Shown here: in pieces, positions 16,866 to 24,680 of the stretch
Layout: every line of letters begins with the position of its first letter
How positions within the stretch are numbered: position 1 is the first letter of the stretch
NCBI GenBank assembly: GCA_024227975.1
Contig: JAAETV010000102.1
Location: 1 to 38,190, forward strand
DNA: 38,190 nucleotides
Direction of reading: 5' to 3'
Source: Actinomycetes bacterium
GTDB taxonomy: Bacteria > Actinomycetota > Acidimicrobiia > Acidimicrobiales > SZUA-35
Translations under genes and position numbers: made by a program
Notes under the pieces: generated by a model
What the model was told of the DNA's origin: nothing
The model's input: only the letters and a program-made list of their open reading frames with translations
Databases searched by the model: none

Positions 16866-18309
16866 TGCATTCGTAATGCCGAAACTTGGGCTCACGATGG
16901 AGGCTGGAACCATCGTCCAATGGCTGGTTGATGACGGGGCCGATGTCGCCCCTGGACAGGCCATCCTTGTCATCGAGACCGACAAGGTCGAATCCGAGGT
17001 CGAGGCGGTCAACGCCGGCCGGCTGGCCCGAGTTGGCGAGGTGGGCCAGGAGTACCCATGCGGGGCCAACATCGGCTGGCTCTTGGCCGAGGGTGAGGAA
17101 CCGCCGGCCCCCGTCCCCGAGCCAGTGGCTTCTGCGCCGACCCTGGCTCCGGCTGCCAGTCCAGGCCCGGTCACCGCATCGCCTGCGGCCTCGGCGGGGG
17201 GACCAGTCCCTGACGGCCCCCGACCGAGGATCATGGCCTCACCAAACGCCAAGCGGGTAGCAGCCGAGCGAGGCATCGACCTGGCCACCATCGTCGGAAC
17301 CGGGCCCCGCAATCGCATCACGGCTGAAGACGTGCTGGCCGCCGGCGCGGCCCAAGCTCCAACGGCTGCCCCTGCCCCCGCACCGCTCGTACCGGCATCG
17401 ACCAGTGGTGCTCAGAGCCACCCCGCCACCATTGCCGCCCGCAATCTGGCCGACCTGCTCGGCGTCGACCTGGCCTCGATCACACCTTCGGGCCCCGACC
17501 CTCGCCTGACCCGAGACGATGTTGCCGCCTTCGTCCGGGCCCAGTTGGCTCGGGCCGCCGATCCAACCCCGCCATCGTTGGCGGCTGTGGCAGCGAGCGA
17601 CGACGCCACCAAGTGGCCCCTGCTCCAGGAGCCCTTGACTGTCGTTCCTCTCGCTGGGATGCGCGGCACCATCGCCTCCCGCATGTACGAGTCATTGCAC
17701 TCGATGGCTCAGCTGACCTTGACCATGGACGTCGAGATGGACGGGGTCGTGGCCGATCGTGAACGCCGTCGTCGAGATGGTCGACAGCGTGCTGCTGCCC
17801 CTAGCTACACCGATTATGTGATTGCGGCCACAGCCCAGGCCCTCATCGAGTTCCCCATGATCAATAGCCAGATCACTGACGATGGTGTCGCCTACCTGCC
17901 AGCGGTGCACGTTGGGATAGCGGTGGCCCTGGATGACGGCCTGATCGTGCCCGTGGTTCACGACACCGTTGCCCACGACCTCGATGCCCTGGCGGCCGAG
18001 ACGACCCGGCTGGCCACCGCGGCTCGTGACCGAAAGCTCGGTCTGGCTGATCTGGAAGGGGGGACGTTCTCGGTGACCGCACTCGGCATGTTCGATGTCG
18101 ATGCCTTCACCCCGATCATCAATGCTCCCAACACGGCCATCTTGGGAGTCGGCAGGCTCCGCACCGAGGTCGCCCTCTCCGAACAGGACGAGGTGTCGAG
18201 GGTACGGCGGCTCTCTCTCAGCCTGACCTGGGACCATCGGGCTTTCGACGGGGCCCCGGCCGCCGAGTTCACCCGCTCGATCAAGCACCGGCTCGAATCC
18301 TACGGTTGA
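16858..18309 (+). CDS. acoC: 2-oxoacid/acetoin dehydrogenase E2 (dihydrolipoyl acyltransferase) with two subunit-binding domains
   Basis: A protein of 483 residues. One lipoyl domain (1-80) carries the lipoylated Lys43 in E-T-D-K-V-E-S-E. An Ala/Pro linker leads to a peripheral subunit-binding domain (about 122-162, A-K-R-V-A-A-E-R-G-I-D ... I-T-A-E-D-V). A second one of the same pattern (about 188-228, A-R-N-L-A-D-L-L-G-V-D ... L-T-R-D-D-V) is unusual. The catalytic domain (about 250-483) ends with D-H-R-A-F-D-G (459-465; His460). E2 takes the acyl group from E1 onto lipoate and hands it to CoA. The E3 (dihydrolipoamide dehydrogenase) gene is not in this window, so E3 must come from elsewhere. 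Start ATG 16858 lies within the end of the AcoX-like gene. Confidence 0.9.
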   Translation: MADAFVMPKLGLTMEAGTIVQWLVDDGADVAPGQAILVIETDKVESEVEAVNAGRLARVGEVGQEYPCGANIGWLLAEGEEPPAPVPEPVASAPTLAPAASPGPVTASPAASAGGPVPDGPRPRIMASPNAKRVAAERGIDLATIVGTGPRNRITAEDVLAAGAAQAPTAAPAPAPLVPASTSGAQSHPATIAARNLADLLGVDLASITPSGPDPRLTRDDVAAFVRAQLARAADPTPPSLAAVAASDDATKWPLLQEPLTVVPLAGMRGTIASRMYESLHSMAQLTLTMDVEMDGVVADRERRRRDGRQRAAAPSYTDYVIAATAQALIEFPMINSQITDDGVAYLPAVHVGIAVALDDGLIVPVVHDTVAHDLDALAAETTRLATAARDRKLGLADLEGGTFSVTALGMFDVDAFTPIINAPNTAILGVGRLRTEVALSEQDEVSRVRRLSLSLTWDHRAFDGAPAAEFTRSIKHRLESYG

Positions 18310-18381
18310 GGCGGGTAGGTGGTGGGCGGTGGGCCAGGACCCAGCCCTTCTGTTTGACACCTGTCCGGGGGGTTGGGAAGC

Positions 18382-18402
18382 TGCCAGCGCATCGCGCTGG
18401 CA
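18382..18402. terminator. Perfect 8-bp hairpin after the acoABXC operon
   Basis: TGCCAGCG (18382-18389) and CGCTGGCA (18395-18402) flank the five-base loop CATCG. It lies 73 bases after the E2 stop and 35 before the next ATG. No T-run follows. It could be a terminator of the dehydrogenase operon or a structure in the leader of the SDR mRNA. Confidence 0.4.
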
Positions 18403-18436
18403 CCAGGGCCGGCGCGCCTGAAAGGGGAGCGTTGCC

Positions 18437-19399
18437 ATGGGTCTGCTCGATGGAAGGGTCTGCATCGTCACCGGTGCGGGACGGGGTCTTGGTCGTGAGC
18501 ATGCCCTGGCCTTGGCCGCTGAGGGGGCATCCGTCATTGTCAACGACCTCGGTGGTGAGGTCGACGGGACCGGAGCCAACACCGGTCCGGCGGCCGAGGT
18601 AGTAGCCGAGATCGAAGCGATGGGAGGCCAAGCCACCGCCAACACCGATTCGGTGACAGACTGGGAAGGAGCCCAGCGGATGGTCAACCAGGCCATCGAG
18701 ACCTTCGGTGACCTGCACGTGCTTGTCAACAACGCCGGCATCTTGCGGGACCGTGTCCTGGTCAATATGACTGACGCCGAGTGGGATGCCGTGATCGACG
18801 TTCATCTGCGGGGTCACTTCGCCCCCGCCCGTTGGGCCGCCGCCTACTGGCGGGAGAAGACCAAGGAGACGGGGGATCCGGTCAAGGCATGCATTGTCAA
18901 CACCTCATCAGGAGCCATGTTTGGCAATCCCGGCCAGACCAACTACTCGGCGGCCAAGGCCGGAATTGCGGCCATGACCTTGGTCCAGGCCATGGAACTG
19001 AAGCGCTACGGAGTGCGGGCCAACGCCCTCTGCCCGGTCGCCCGCACCCGTATGACCCTTCAAACCCCTGGCCTGGGTGAGACCGTCGGGCCGCCCGAAG
19101 ACCCGGGTGTCTTCGACGTTTATGATCCGGCAAACGTCTCACCCCTCGTCGCCTATCTGGCCTCGGCCGACTGCCCGTTCTCGGGCGGGGTGTTCCATGT
19201 CGGCGGCAACGAGGTCGGCCTGTTCGATGGCTGGTCCTTGGCCGATGAGAACGTGCTGGTGACCGATGGCCGCTGGACCCCCCAAGAATTGGAGGAGCAT
19301 GCCCCTCGGCTGCTCGAAGGGCGTCGCTCGGTTGCCTCCACCACATTCAACATCAATAGTGTGTTCAAGAGGTTCGGTCGTCGCGACCCCACTGTTTGA
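18437..19399 (+). CDS. Short-chain dehydrogenase (multifunctional-enzyme-type SDR)
   Basis: A protein of 320 residues with T-G-A-G-R-G-L-G, N-D-L-G-G-E-V-D-G after the second strand, N-N-A-G-I-L-R-D, N-T-S-S-G and the catalytic Y-S-A-A-K pair. The N-D-L-G-G segment and R-D-R-V-L-V-N-M-T stretch are typical of SDRs related to the hydroxyacyl-CoA dehydrogenase part of peroxisomal multifunctional enzyme type 2, common and multi-copy in actinobacteria. The C-terminal tail after 250 (D-G-W-S-L-A-D-E-N) is longer than in minimal SDRs. Likely substrates are 3-hydroxyacyl-CoA or steroid-like alcohols. AAAGGGGAG precedes the ATG. It is separated from the upstream operon by 127 bases that contain a hairpin. 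Confidence 0.87.
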   Translation: MGLLDGRVCIVTGAGRGLGREHALALAAEGASVIVNDLGGEVDGTGANTGPAAEVVAEIEAMGGQATANTDSVTDWEGAQRMVNQAIETFGDLHVLVNNAGILRDRVLVNMTDAEWDAVIDVHLRGHFAPARWAAAYWREKTKETGDPVKACIVNTSSGAMFGNPGQTNYSAAKAGIAAMTLVQAMELKRYGVRANALCPVARTRMTLQTPGLGETVGPPEDPGVFDVYDPANVSPLVAYLASADCPFSGGVFHVGGNEVGLFDGWSLADENVLVTDGRWTPQELEEHAPRLLEGRRSVASTTFNINSVFKRFGRRDPTV

Positions 19400-19429
19400 A
19401 TACGGTGAAACTGTCTGAATACGGCGAAA
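19392..19429 (+). repeat. Two-copy 19-bp direct tandem repeat at the SDR stop codon
   Basis: CTGTTTGAATACGGTGAAA (19392-19410) is followed at once by CTGTCTGAATACGGCGAAA (19411-19429); 17 of 19 bases match. The first copy contains the SDR stop codon, so the second copy is a duplicated gene end or a paired protein-binding site. Nothing else is evident in 19430-19548 except the ribosome-binding site of the kinase. Confidence 0.7.
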
Positions 19430-19548
19430 CCAGTCGCCGCCAGATCGGCCCGTAGCTGCGACCCGGGATTGACGCGCGACTGTTTCCTGTCTGTTCGGGG
19501 CCTCAGGCAGCCATGGCGTACCCTGGTGCTTGCGGATGGGAGGGCGCC

Positions 19549-21414
19549 GTGGTTGGGAACATGAGAGATATCGCCAGGTATGAGAGCGCGACCCTGATCG
19601 GACGAGGTGGGTTCGGGTCGGTCTATAAGGCCACCGACGCCGACCATGGGCGTGAGGTGGCCATCAAGGTCCTGCAGGGCTCGCTGGGCGAGACCGAACG
19701 TCGACGTTTCGATCGGGAGCGCCAGACCATGGGGCGCCTCGGAGGTCACCCCAACATCATCCCCGTCTACGATTCGGGCTACACCGCTGAGGGTGAGGGC
19801 TACATCGTGATGGAGCTGGCCACCGGTGGTTCCTTGACCGAGCGGATCCAGGCTGAGGGACCCCTGCCGTGGGACGAGGCCGTGACAATCATGGCCGCCA
19901 TCGCCAACGCAGCCGACGCCGCTCATCAGGAGGGCGTCCTCCACCGTGACATCAAGCCCGACAACATCCTGATCGACAACTACGGCAACCCCAAGCTCAC
20001 CGACTTCGGGATCGCGGCAGTGGCCAGCAATGCCACCGCCACCACCAGCACTACGGCCACGGTGGCCCATGCCGCCCCCGAGGTTCTCCAAGGTCATGAG
20101 AGCACGGCCGCCGTCGACGTCTATGCCGTTGGTTCGACCTTGTACAACCTCATCATCGGCCTGCCCCCCTTCCAACGGGCCGACGATGTCGGGGTTGCTC
20201 CCATCATCAAGCGAGCCTTGATCGAGCCACCTCCCGACTTGCGGGCCTATGGGGTACCCGATCCGGTGGCTCGGGTGGCAGAACGGTCCTTGGCCAAAGA
20301 CCTCAATGATCGTCAGCCGACGGCCGCCCAGCTCGCCATCGACCTGGCGGCGGCTGCGGCTGCGGCCGTGATGCCCGACCCGGTCCGCCCTGCACCGTCT
20401 AGTTTCACTTCGGCCCAGACCGTAGCCGCGGTGCCGCCTCGCTTCGACACTCCAGGCCCTCCACCGCCCACCGCCGCTCCACCACCCCCCCCCGCTCCAC
20501 CACCCACCCCCGCTCCACCACCCCAGGCCCCGTCGACCCCCCATCCTCCGGGCCCGGTCCCAGCTCCCCAAGGCTACGCCCAGGCCGCTCCCCAACCCCC
20601 ACCACCCGGGAACGCTCAAATGGCCCCCCAGGGGTATCAGCAGTTCCCACCCAGCCAGCCCCAGCCAACTCCTGCACCGGGTCCCCAGGGATACGCCCAG
20701 GTACCGCCCCAGGGTTATCAACAACCGCCTCAGGGCCCGACCCCACCTGGGGCCTTGCCCGGCATACAAGGATTCGCAGCACCCGCTTCAGCCCAATACT
20801 CTCCCTCCGGAGACCTTGGCTTCCAGCCTTTCCAGGCCCCCACGCCCAAGAAGGGGGGCGGAAGTCGGGTGTTGTGGGGCGTCGTCGTCCTGCTTGCTGT
20901 GGCGTTCGTCGGCCTTGGTGCCGTGGCGGTCGCCAATCAGGACTCGGGAGACGATCTCTGGAAACCGTCGTCGACTGACCCGACGACGGCGCCGACGACC
21001 GGCCCAACGACGGCGCCGACGACCGGCCCGACGACGGCGCCGTCGACCGGCCCGACGACGGCCCCGACGACCGCTCCGGCGGTGTTTGAAGGGGTCATAT
21101 TCGAAGATGCGTTCCTCGCGTGGATCCTCTACGACGTCCAGTACACCGCGTCGGTGAACACCGATGGGTTCAGCGGTTCCATGATCGTCAGCTATTTCGA
21201 TTTCGAAGGAAACCCCGTCGATATCGAGCTGGATCTGGATCTGACCACGTTCGCTGGCAGCTGGGGCTACGAGGGCTCCAACCCCCGATTCGCCCATGAT
21301 CAGACACCGGTGTTGTGGGATCCCGAGATCATCCTGATGTACGAGGCCGACGATGGGTTCTGGTACATCGACCAGGTTTGCCAATCCAACGGCGATTGTG
21401 TGTTCTTGGACTAG
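19549..21414 (+). CDS. Membrane-anchored Ser/Thr protein kinase (Pkn family)
   Basis: A kinase of 621 residues from GTG 19549 (GGGAGGG four bases upstream; an ATG at 19513 would add 12 unlikely residues). Kinase domain about 10-275: glycine loop G-R-G-G-F-G (18-23), Lys40 in V-A-I-K, H-R-D-I-K-P-D-N (132-139), D-F-G (152-154), A-P-E. Then a Pro/Gln/Gly-rich cytoplasmic linker (about 290-430), one membrane span (about 440-462), a Thr/Pro repeat stalk and an outer domain of about 105 residues with two cysteines (C-Q-S-N-G-D-C) near the end. It would sense something outside the cell and phosphorylate cytoplasmic proteins. The outer domain is not PASTA and I do not recognise it. No phosphatase gene is adjacent. 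Confidence 0.9.
   Translation: MVGNMRDIARYESATLIGRGGFGSVYKATDADHGREVAIKVLQGSLGETERRRFDRERQTMGRLGGHPNIIPVYDSGYTAEGEGYIVMELATGGSLTERIQAEGPLPWDEAVTIMAAIANAADAAHQEGVLHRDIKPDNILIDNYGNPKLTDFGIAAVASNATATTSTTATVAHAAPEVLQGHESTAAVDVYAVGSTLYNLIIGLPPFQRADDVGVAPIIKRALIEPPPDLRAYGVPDPVARVAERSLAKDLNDRQPTAAQLAIDLAAAAAAAVMPDPVRPAPSSFTSAQTVAAVPPRFDTPGPPPPTAAPPPPPAPPPTPAPPPQAPSTPHPPGPVPAPQGYAQAAPQPPPPGNAQMAPQGYQQFPPSQPQPTPAPGPQGYAQVPPQGYQQPPQGPTPPGALPGIQGFAAPASAQYSPSGDLGFQPFQAPTPKKGGGSRVLWGVVVLLAVAFVGLGAVAVANQDSGDDLWKPSSTDPTTAPTTGPTTAPTTGPTTAPSTGPTTAPTTAPAVFEGVIFEDAFLAWILYDVQYTASVNTDGFSGSMIVSYFDFEGNPVDIELDLDLTTFAGSWGYEGSNPRFAHDQTPVLWDPEIILMYEADDGFWYIDQVCQSNGDCVFLD
20980..21075 (+). repeat. Four-copy 24-bp tandem repeat encoding a Thr/Pro stalk
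   Basis: Units start at 20980, 21004, 21028 and 21052, with consensus CCGACGACGGCGCCGACGAC plus CGGC and one to four differences between copies. Each encodes P-T-T-A-P-T-T-G (or a close variant) just outside the membrane span of the kinase. Near-identical DNA units indicate recent slippage, so stalk length probably varies between strains. Confidence 0.85.
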
Positions 21415-21446
21415 GGCGTGTTCTCGAGTAATGGGAGGCTCGGATC

Positions 21447-21851
21447 GTGAGAATCGGAGAGCTCGGCCAACAAGCCGAGGTCGCGACCAAGACCATTCGC
21501 TACTACGAGTCACTGGGGCTGCTGGAGGAGCCCGCCCGGACACCGTCGGGCTATCGGGACTATAGGGAGAGCGCAGTCGAGCGGCTTCGTTTCATCCGCG
21601 ATGCCCAAGCCACTGGGCTGACCCTCTCGGAGATCGCATCGGTGCTGGAGTTGAAGGGGAGTGGGCAGCGTTCGTGTGCCCATACTGCGGCCCTGCTCGA
21701 CCGTCACCTGGCCGATATCGATACCCAGATCGAGCGGCTCAGGACAGCCCGTTCGACCCTGGTCCAGTTGGCTGACCGGGCCCGTTCCCTCGATCCAGCA
21801 AGTTGTACCGACCCCAATCGCTGCCAAGTGATTGCTTCTTCAACCGGCTGA
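21447..21851 (+). CDS. MerR-family metal-responsive transcriptional regulator
   Basis: A protein of 134 residues. The N-terminal winged helix-turn-helix is canonical (R-I-G-E-L-G-Q-Q-A-E-V-A-T-K-T-I-R-Y-Y-E-S-L-G-L-L), followed by R-D-Y and the dimerisation helix. Three cysteines sit where metal-sensing members carry ligands: S-C-A-H before the long helix (comparable to the Cys in MerR/ZntR contributed by the partner subunit) and a C-terminal loop C-T-D-P-N-R-C. The extra Cys suggests a divalent-ion or mixed sensor rather than a strict Cu(I) CueR, which is inference. GTG start with GGGAGG eight bases upstream. No metal-transport gene is adjacent; the only MerR-type promoter I see in the window is that of copA. 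Confidence 0.88.
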   Translation: MRIGELGQQAEVATKTIRYYESLGLLEEPARTPSGYRDYRESAVERLRFIRDAQATGLTLSEIASVLELKGSGQRSCAHTAALLDRHLADIDTQIERLRTARSTLVQLADRARSLDPASCTDPNRCQVIASSTG

Positions 21852-21880
21852 GCTAGGCGTTACGCCCTACCATCAGCAAC

Positions 21881-23212
21881 ATGATGAGGTTGTTGGATGG
21901 AGTGAAGGTTTTTGAGCTCGGGATAGCCATTGCTTCACCATACGCGGGACGACTCCTGGCCCACCACGGGGCTGAGGTCTACAAGATCGAGTCGCCGACG
22001 AGTCCCGACGTCGTCCGCCTGATTGGTAGCGCCTGGGTGCAAGGCAACGAGGAGCTGGCCGCCGTCGTGCCCGATTCGAGCCCCTACGTGGCGGAGATGA
22101 ACGCCGACAAGAAGAGTGTCGCCATCGACCTCAAGCACCCGGAGGGGCAGAGGGCGGCGCGGGCCTTGCTCAAACAGTGTGACGTATTCCTGGCCAACAT
22201 CGGGGCCAGGGCTCTCGCCGACCTCGGGCTCGACTACGACTCGGTTCGAGAGCATCGACCTGACATCGTCTACGTCCAGCTCCCCGGCTTCGGCACCGAC
22301 CCTGAGACCCCGTACTACCCCTATGTGGCCTGGGGCCCGAACCAGGCCCCGCTGGTCGGGATCGACGATCTCACCGGTCACGCTGGTCGGGAACCCTCCG
22401 GGATTGCAACGGTGTCCCCTCCCGACTATCTCAGCTCTCTCCATGCGGCCTTCTGCATCATCACCGGCCTTGAGCAGAGGGAGGCCACGGGCGAGGGGGT
22501 ACACGTGGACGTCTCACAGTTGGAGACCACGATCTCGCTCCTGCTCGGTCCCTACGCCATGGAATATGCCTTGACCGGTGAGGCCCAGTCTCGGATCGGC
22601 AATCGCTCCCTGTGGTACGCCCCTGAGGGGGTCTATCCCTGTGAGGGAGACGAGCGGTGGATCGCCATCAGCGTGATCGACGATGACCACTGGCAGGCCA
22701 TGGCCACACTGGCCCCTGGCGAATGGGCCAGCGACGAGCGGTTCGCAACCAATGAGGCCCGGATGGCAAACGTCGAGGCTCTAGATGAGGCCATGGCCAG
22801 CTGGACCAGCGGCTTCAACAACCACGACCTGGCCGTCAGGCTCCAAGACGTCGGGGTGGCGGCCCATGTGGTGGCCACCAACGAAGACATCCTCCAAGAT
22901 GCCCATGTGAAGGAGAGTGGCTGGTACCAGGTCCGACCCAGTAGCCGCTTCACCCGCGATGTCTTCGGCAGCTATCCGATCCACCTCAGCGAGACACCGG
23001 GGGGTTGGGAGCGCGCCGGGCCCAGTTCGGGGGAGCACACGGTCGAAGTACTCACCCAGGTGGCTGGCATGGGGGAGGGAGAGGTCGAGGCTTTGGTCGA
23101 TGCCGGTGTGGCGTTCACCATGGTCGAGCCAGACCTCGAAGTGTCCCGACCCTATGAGGACTGGCTTCACATCCTGTTCCCCCGCGACGCTGCGGACTCG
23201 AGGGATCTGTGA
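21881..23212 (+). CDS. Class III (CaiB/BaiF-type) CoA-transferase, catalytically complete
   Basis: A protein of 443 residues opening with L-L-D-G-V-K-V-F-E-L-G, with G-A-E-V-Y-K-I-E-S-P, N-A-D-K-K-S-V-A-I-D-L-K, and the catalytic Asp182 in P-P-D-Y-L-S-S-L-H-A-A-F, the aspartate that forms the acyl-anhydride intermediate in this family. It transfers CoA between carboxylic acids; the substrate cannot be read off. No ribosome-binding site precedes ATG 21881, but TACCAT (21868-21873) lies at the right distance for a leaderless transcript. The next gene, a second CoA-transferase, overlaps its stop, so the two may form a heteromeric enzyme. Confidence 0.87.
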   Translation: MMRLLDGVKVFELGIAIASPYAGRLLAHHGAEVYKIESPTSPDVVRLIGSAWVQGNEELAAVVPDSSPYVAEMNADKKSVAIDLKHPEGQRAARALLKQCDVFLANIGARALADLGLDYDSVREHRPDIVYVQLPGFGTDPETPYYPYVAWGPNQAPLVGIDDLTGHAGREPSGIATVSPPDYLSSLHAAFCIITGLEQREATGEGVHVDVSQLETTISLLLGPYAMEYALTGEAQSRIGNRSLWYAPEGVYPCEGDERWIAISVIDDDHWQAMATLAPGEWASDERFATNEARMANVEALDEAMASWTSGFNNHDLAVRLQDVGVAAHVVATNEDILQDAHVKESGWYQVRPSSRFTRDVFGSYPIHLSETPGGWERAGPSSGEHTVEVLTQVAGMGEGEVEALVDAGVAFTMVEPDLEVSRPYEDWLHILFPRDAADSRDL

Positions 23213-24372
23213 TGGCCCAACCATTCGCGGGAGTCAAGATCGTCGACCTCTCCGGCCTGGCGGGAGCATACGCCTCCCGCCTGTTCGCGGCCCTGGGGGC
23301 GGACGTGATCAAGATCGAACCCCCTGGAGGGTCACCCCTTCGCCGCATGAGCCCCTTCGTTGACGGGGCCAACGAGCCGGAGGCCTCGTTGTGGTGGGCC
23401 TACCTGGCCATGGGTACTCGCAGCGTAGTGATCGACATCGAAGATGGTGAGCAACGGTCTTCCCTGGCCGGGCTCCTGGCCCAGGCCGACATCGTCGTTG
23501 ATGATCATGGTCCCGACGTTCTCGATGGCTTTGGGGTTGGCTATGAGGCGACGCGAGCCGGGAATCCTGGGGTGGTGTGGATCTCGATCAGCCCGTTCGG
23601 GCTGAAGGGACCGAAACGTCACTGGTCATCATCGAACCTGGTGGCATGGGCTGCCTCTGGAGTCTTGTACACCACTGGATTCGAGGATGAACCACCCGTA
23701 GTTCCCGGCGGGCCGACTCAGATCGGGTTGTACGCCACCTCCCTCAATGCCGCCGTCGGAGCGGTACTGGGCCTTCGGGGCCGCAGGCTCTTGGGGTATG
23801 GCCAACTCGTCGATCTGTCGCTAGCCGAGGCCTGCCTCGCTATCTCCCCTGAGACGGGGATACCGGTCTTCCTCGATGACCGCGTCCACCGGGTCCGGTC
23901 GGGAAACCGTCGTACCCTTAGCCGGCCCTTCGGCCTCTACCCATGCAGTGATGGCTTTGTTTCGATCCTGGTGTTGATGCCCCGTCACTGGGAGGCGATG
24001 GCCAACTGGATCCATGAGTCCTTCGACAACGAGTCGATCATCGATCCAGTATTCGCCGACATGGCTGTGCGGGTTCAGACCATGGAGCTGATCGACAGCT
24101 GGGTCGAGGAGCTGACGATGTCAATGACCCTGCTCGAATTCTTCCAGGAAGGCCAGCGGCGAGGTATCCCCATCACCCCGGTCAACACCATCAAGACCCT
24201 GGCCGTCGATCCCCATCTGGACGCGGTCGGCTACTGGGACCGGACCGAGCTTCCGGGTGGGGGAGACGCCCTCATCCCCGGTGCCCCGTTTCGCACCAGC
24301 GCTGACTGGTGGAGGCTAGGCCGGGCTCCACGCCTCGGAGAGCACACCAGCCAAATGCTTGGGCGGACCTGA
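23212..24372 (+). CDS. Class III CoA-transferase paralogue lacking the catalytic aspartate
   Basis: A protein of 386 residues from ATG 23212 (the GTG one codon earlier is also possible; GAGGGA lies upstream). V-K-I-V-D-L-S, G-A-D-V-I-K-I-E-P-P-G-G and the later G-R-R-L-L-G-Y-G-Q-L-V-D-L-S-L-A-E-A identify the family. Where the partner has P-D-Y-L-S-S-L-H-A-A, this one reads G-L-Y-A-T-S-L-N-A-A: the Asp position is Leu173. It may be a structural or substrate-binding subunit of a heteromeric transferase, as in two-subunit members such as BbsEF, or an inactive relative. It overlaps the upstream gene by one base. Confidence 0.83.
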   Translation: MAQPFAGVKIVDLSGLAGAYASRLFAALGADVIKIEPPGGSPLRRMSPFVDGANEPEASLWWAYLAMGTRSVVIDIEDGEQRSSLAGLLAQADIVVDDHGPDVLDGFGVGYEATRAGNPGVVWISISPFGLKGPKRHWSSSNLVAWAASGVLYTTGFEDEPPVVPGGPTQIGLYATSLNAAVGAVLGLRGRRLLGYGQLVDLSLAEACLAISPETGIPVFLDDRVHRVRSGNRRTLSRPFGLYPCSDGFVSILVLMPRHWEAMANWIHESFDNESIIDPVFADMAVRVQTMELIDSWVEELTMSMTLLEFFQEGQRRGIPITPVNTIKTLAVDPHLDAVGYWDRTELPGGGDALIPGAPFRTSADWWRLGRAPRLGEHTSQMLGRT

Positions 24373-24447
24373 GCGGGTTGGAGCTGACGCTGGCCGCGGC
24401 ATCCTGGCTCGGTGGGAGCCGGGCTACGGATCATTGTCGAGGAGCAC

Positions 24448-24673
24448 CGTCACCGATACAAGATCGGTCGCCCACACAGAACAACACACCGATGTCAGCC
24501 TGTGGTACGCCTTCGCCGGCTCGGCCCTCGAACCAGTGATGGCTGATGAGCGAGAAGCCGTCTCCTGTTATTGGTGGCCCTTCGACCAGATCCGGTCGTC
24601 GCAAGGGTCCCGGTTCGATCCGCACCTGCCTCGAGCTGTGTCCAAGCTGGCCGCGTCGCTGGCGGACCGCTAG
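24448..24673 (+). pseudogene. Truncated Nudix hydrolase remnant (C-terminal part only)
   Basis: In the frame that stays open from 24359 to the TAG at 24671-24673, the residues from about 24448 read T-V-T-D-T-R-S-V, then H-T-D-V-S-L-W-Y-A-F-A-G-S, E-R-E-A-V-S-C-Y-W-W-P-F-D-Q-I and S-R-F-D-P-H-L. This is the C-terminal half of an actinobacterial Nudix protein. The Nudix box (G-x5-E-x7-R-E-U-x-E-E) and N terminus are absent; upstream sequence is the end of the CoA-transferase. It fills the 308-base gap before the hydrogenase protease and is not expected to be functional. Confidence 0.6.
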
Positions 24674-24680
24674 CCCGCTC

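Noticed and set aside
15924..17321. A 465-codon minus-strand frame opposite the AcoX-like and E2 genes
   Set aside because: Composition is His/Ser/Pro/Arg-rich and motif-free; the opposite strand encodes recognisable enzymes.
18354..18359. TTGACA as a -35 box for the SDR gene
   Set aside because: No acceptable -10 element lies 16-19 bases downstream.
19153..20769. A 538-codon minus-strand frame opposite the SDR and kinase genes
   Set aside because: It consists of Gly/Arg/Trp repeats that mirror the Pro-rich kinase linker. The plus strand has full SDR and kinase signatures.
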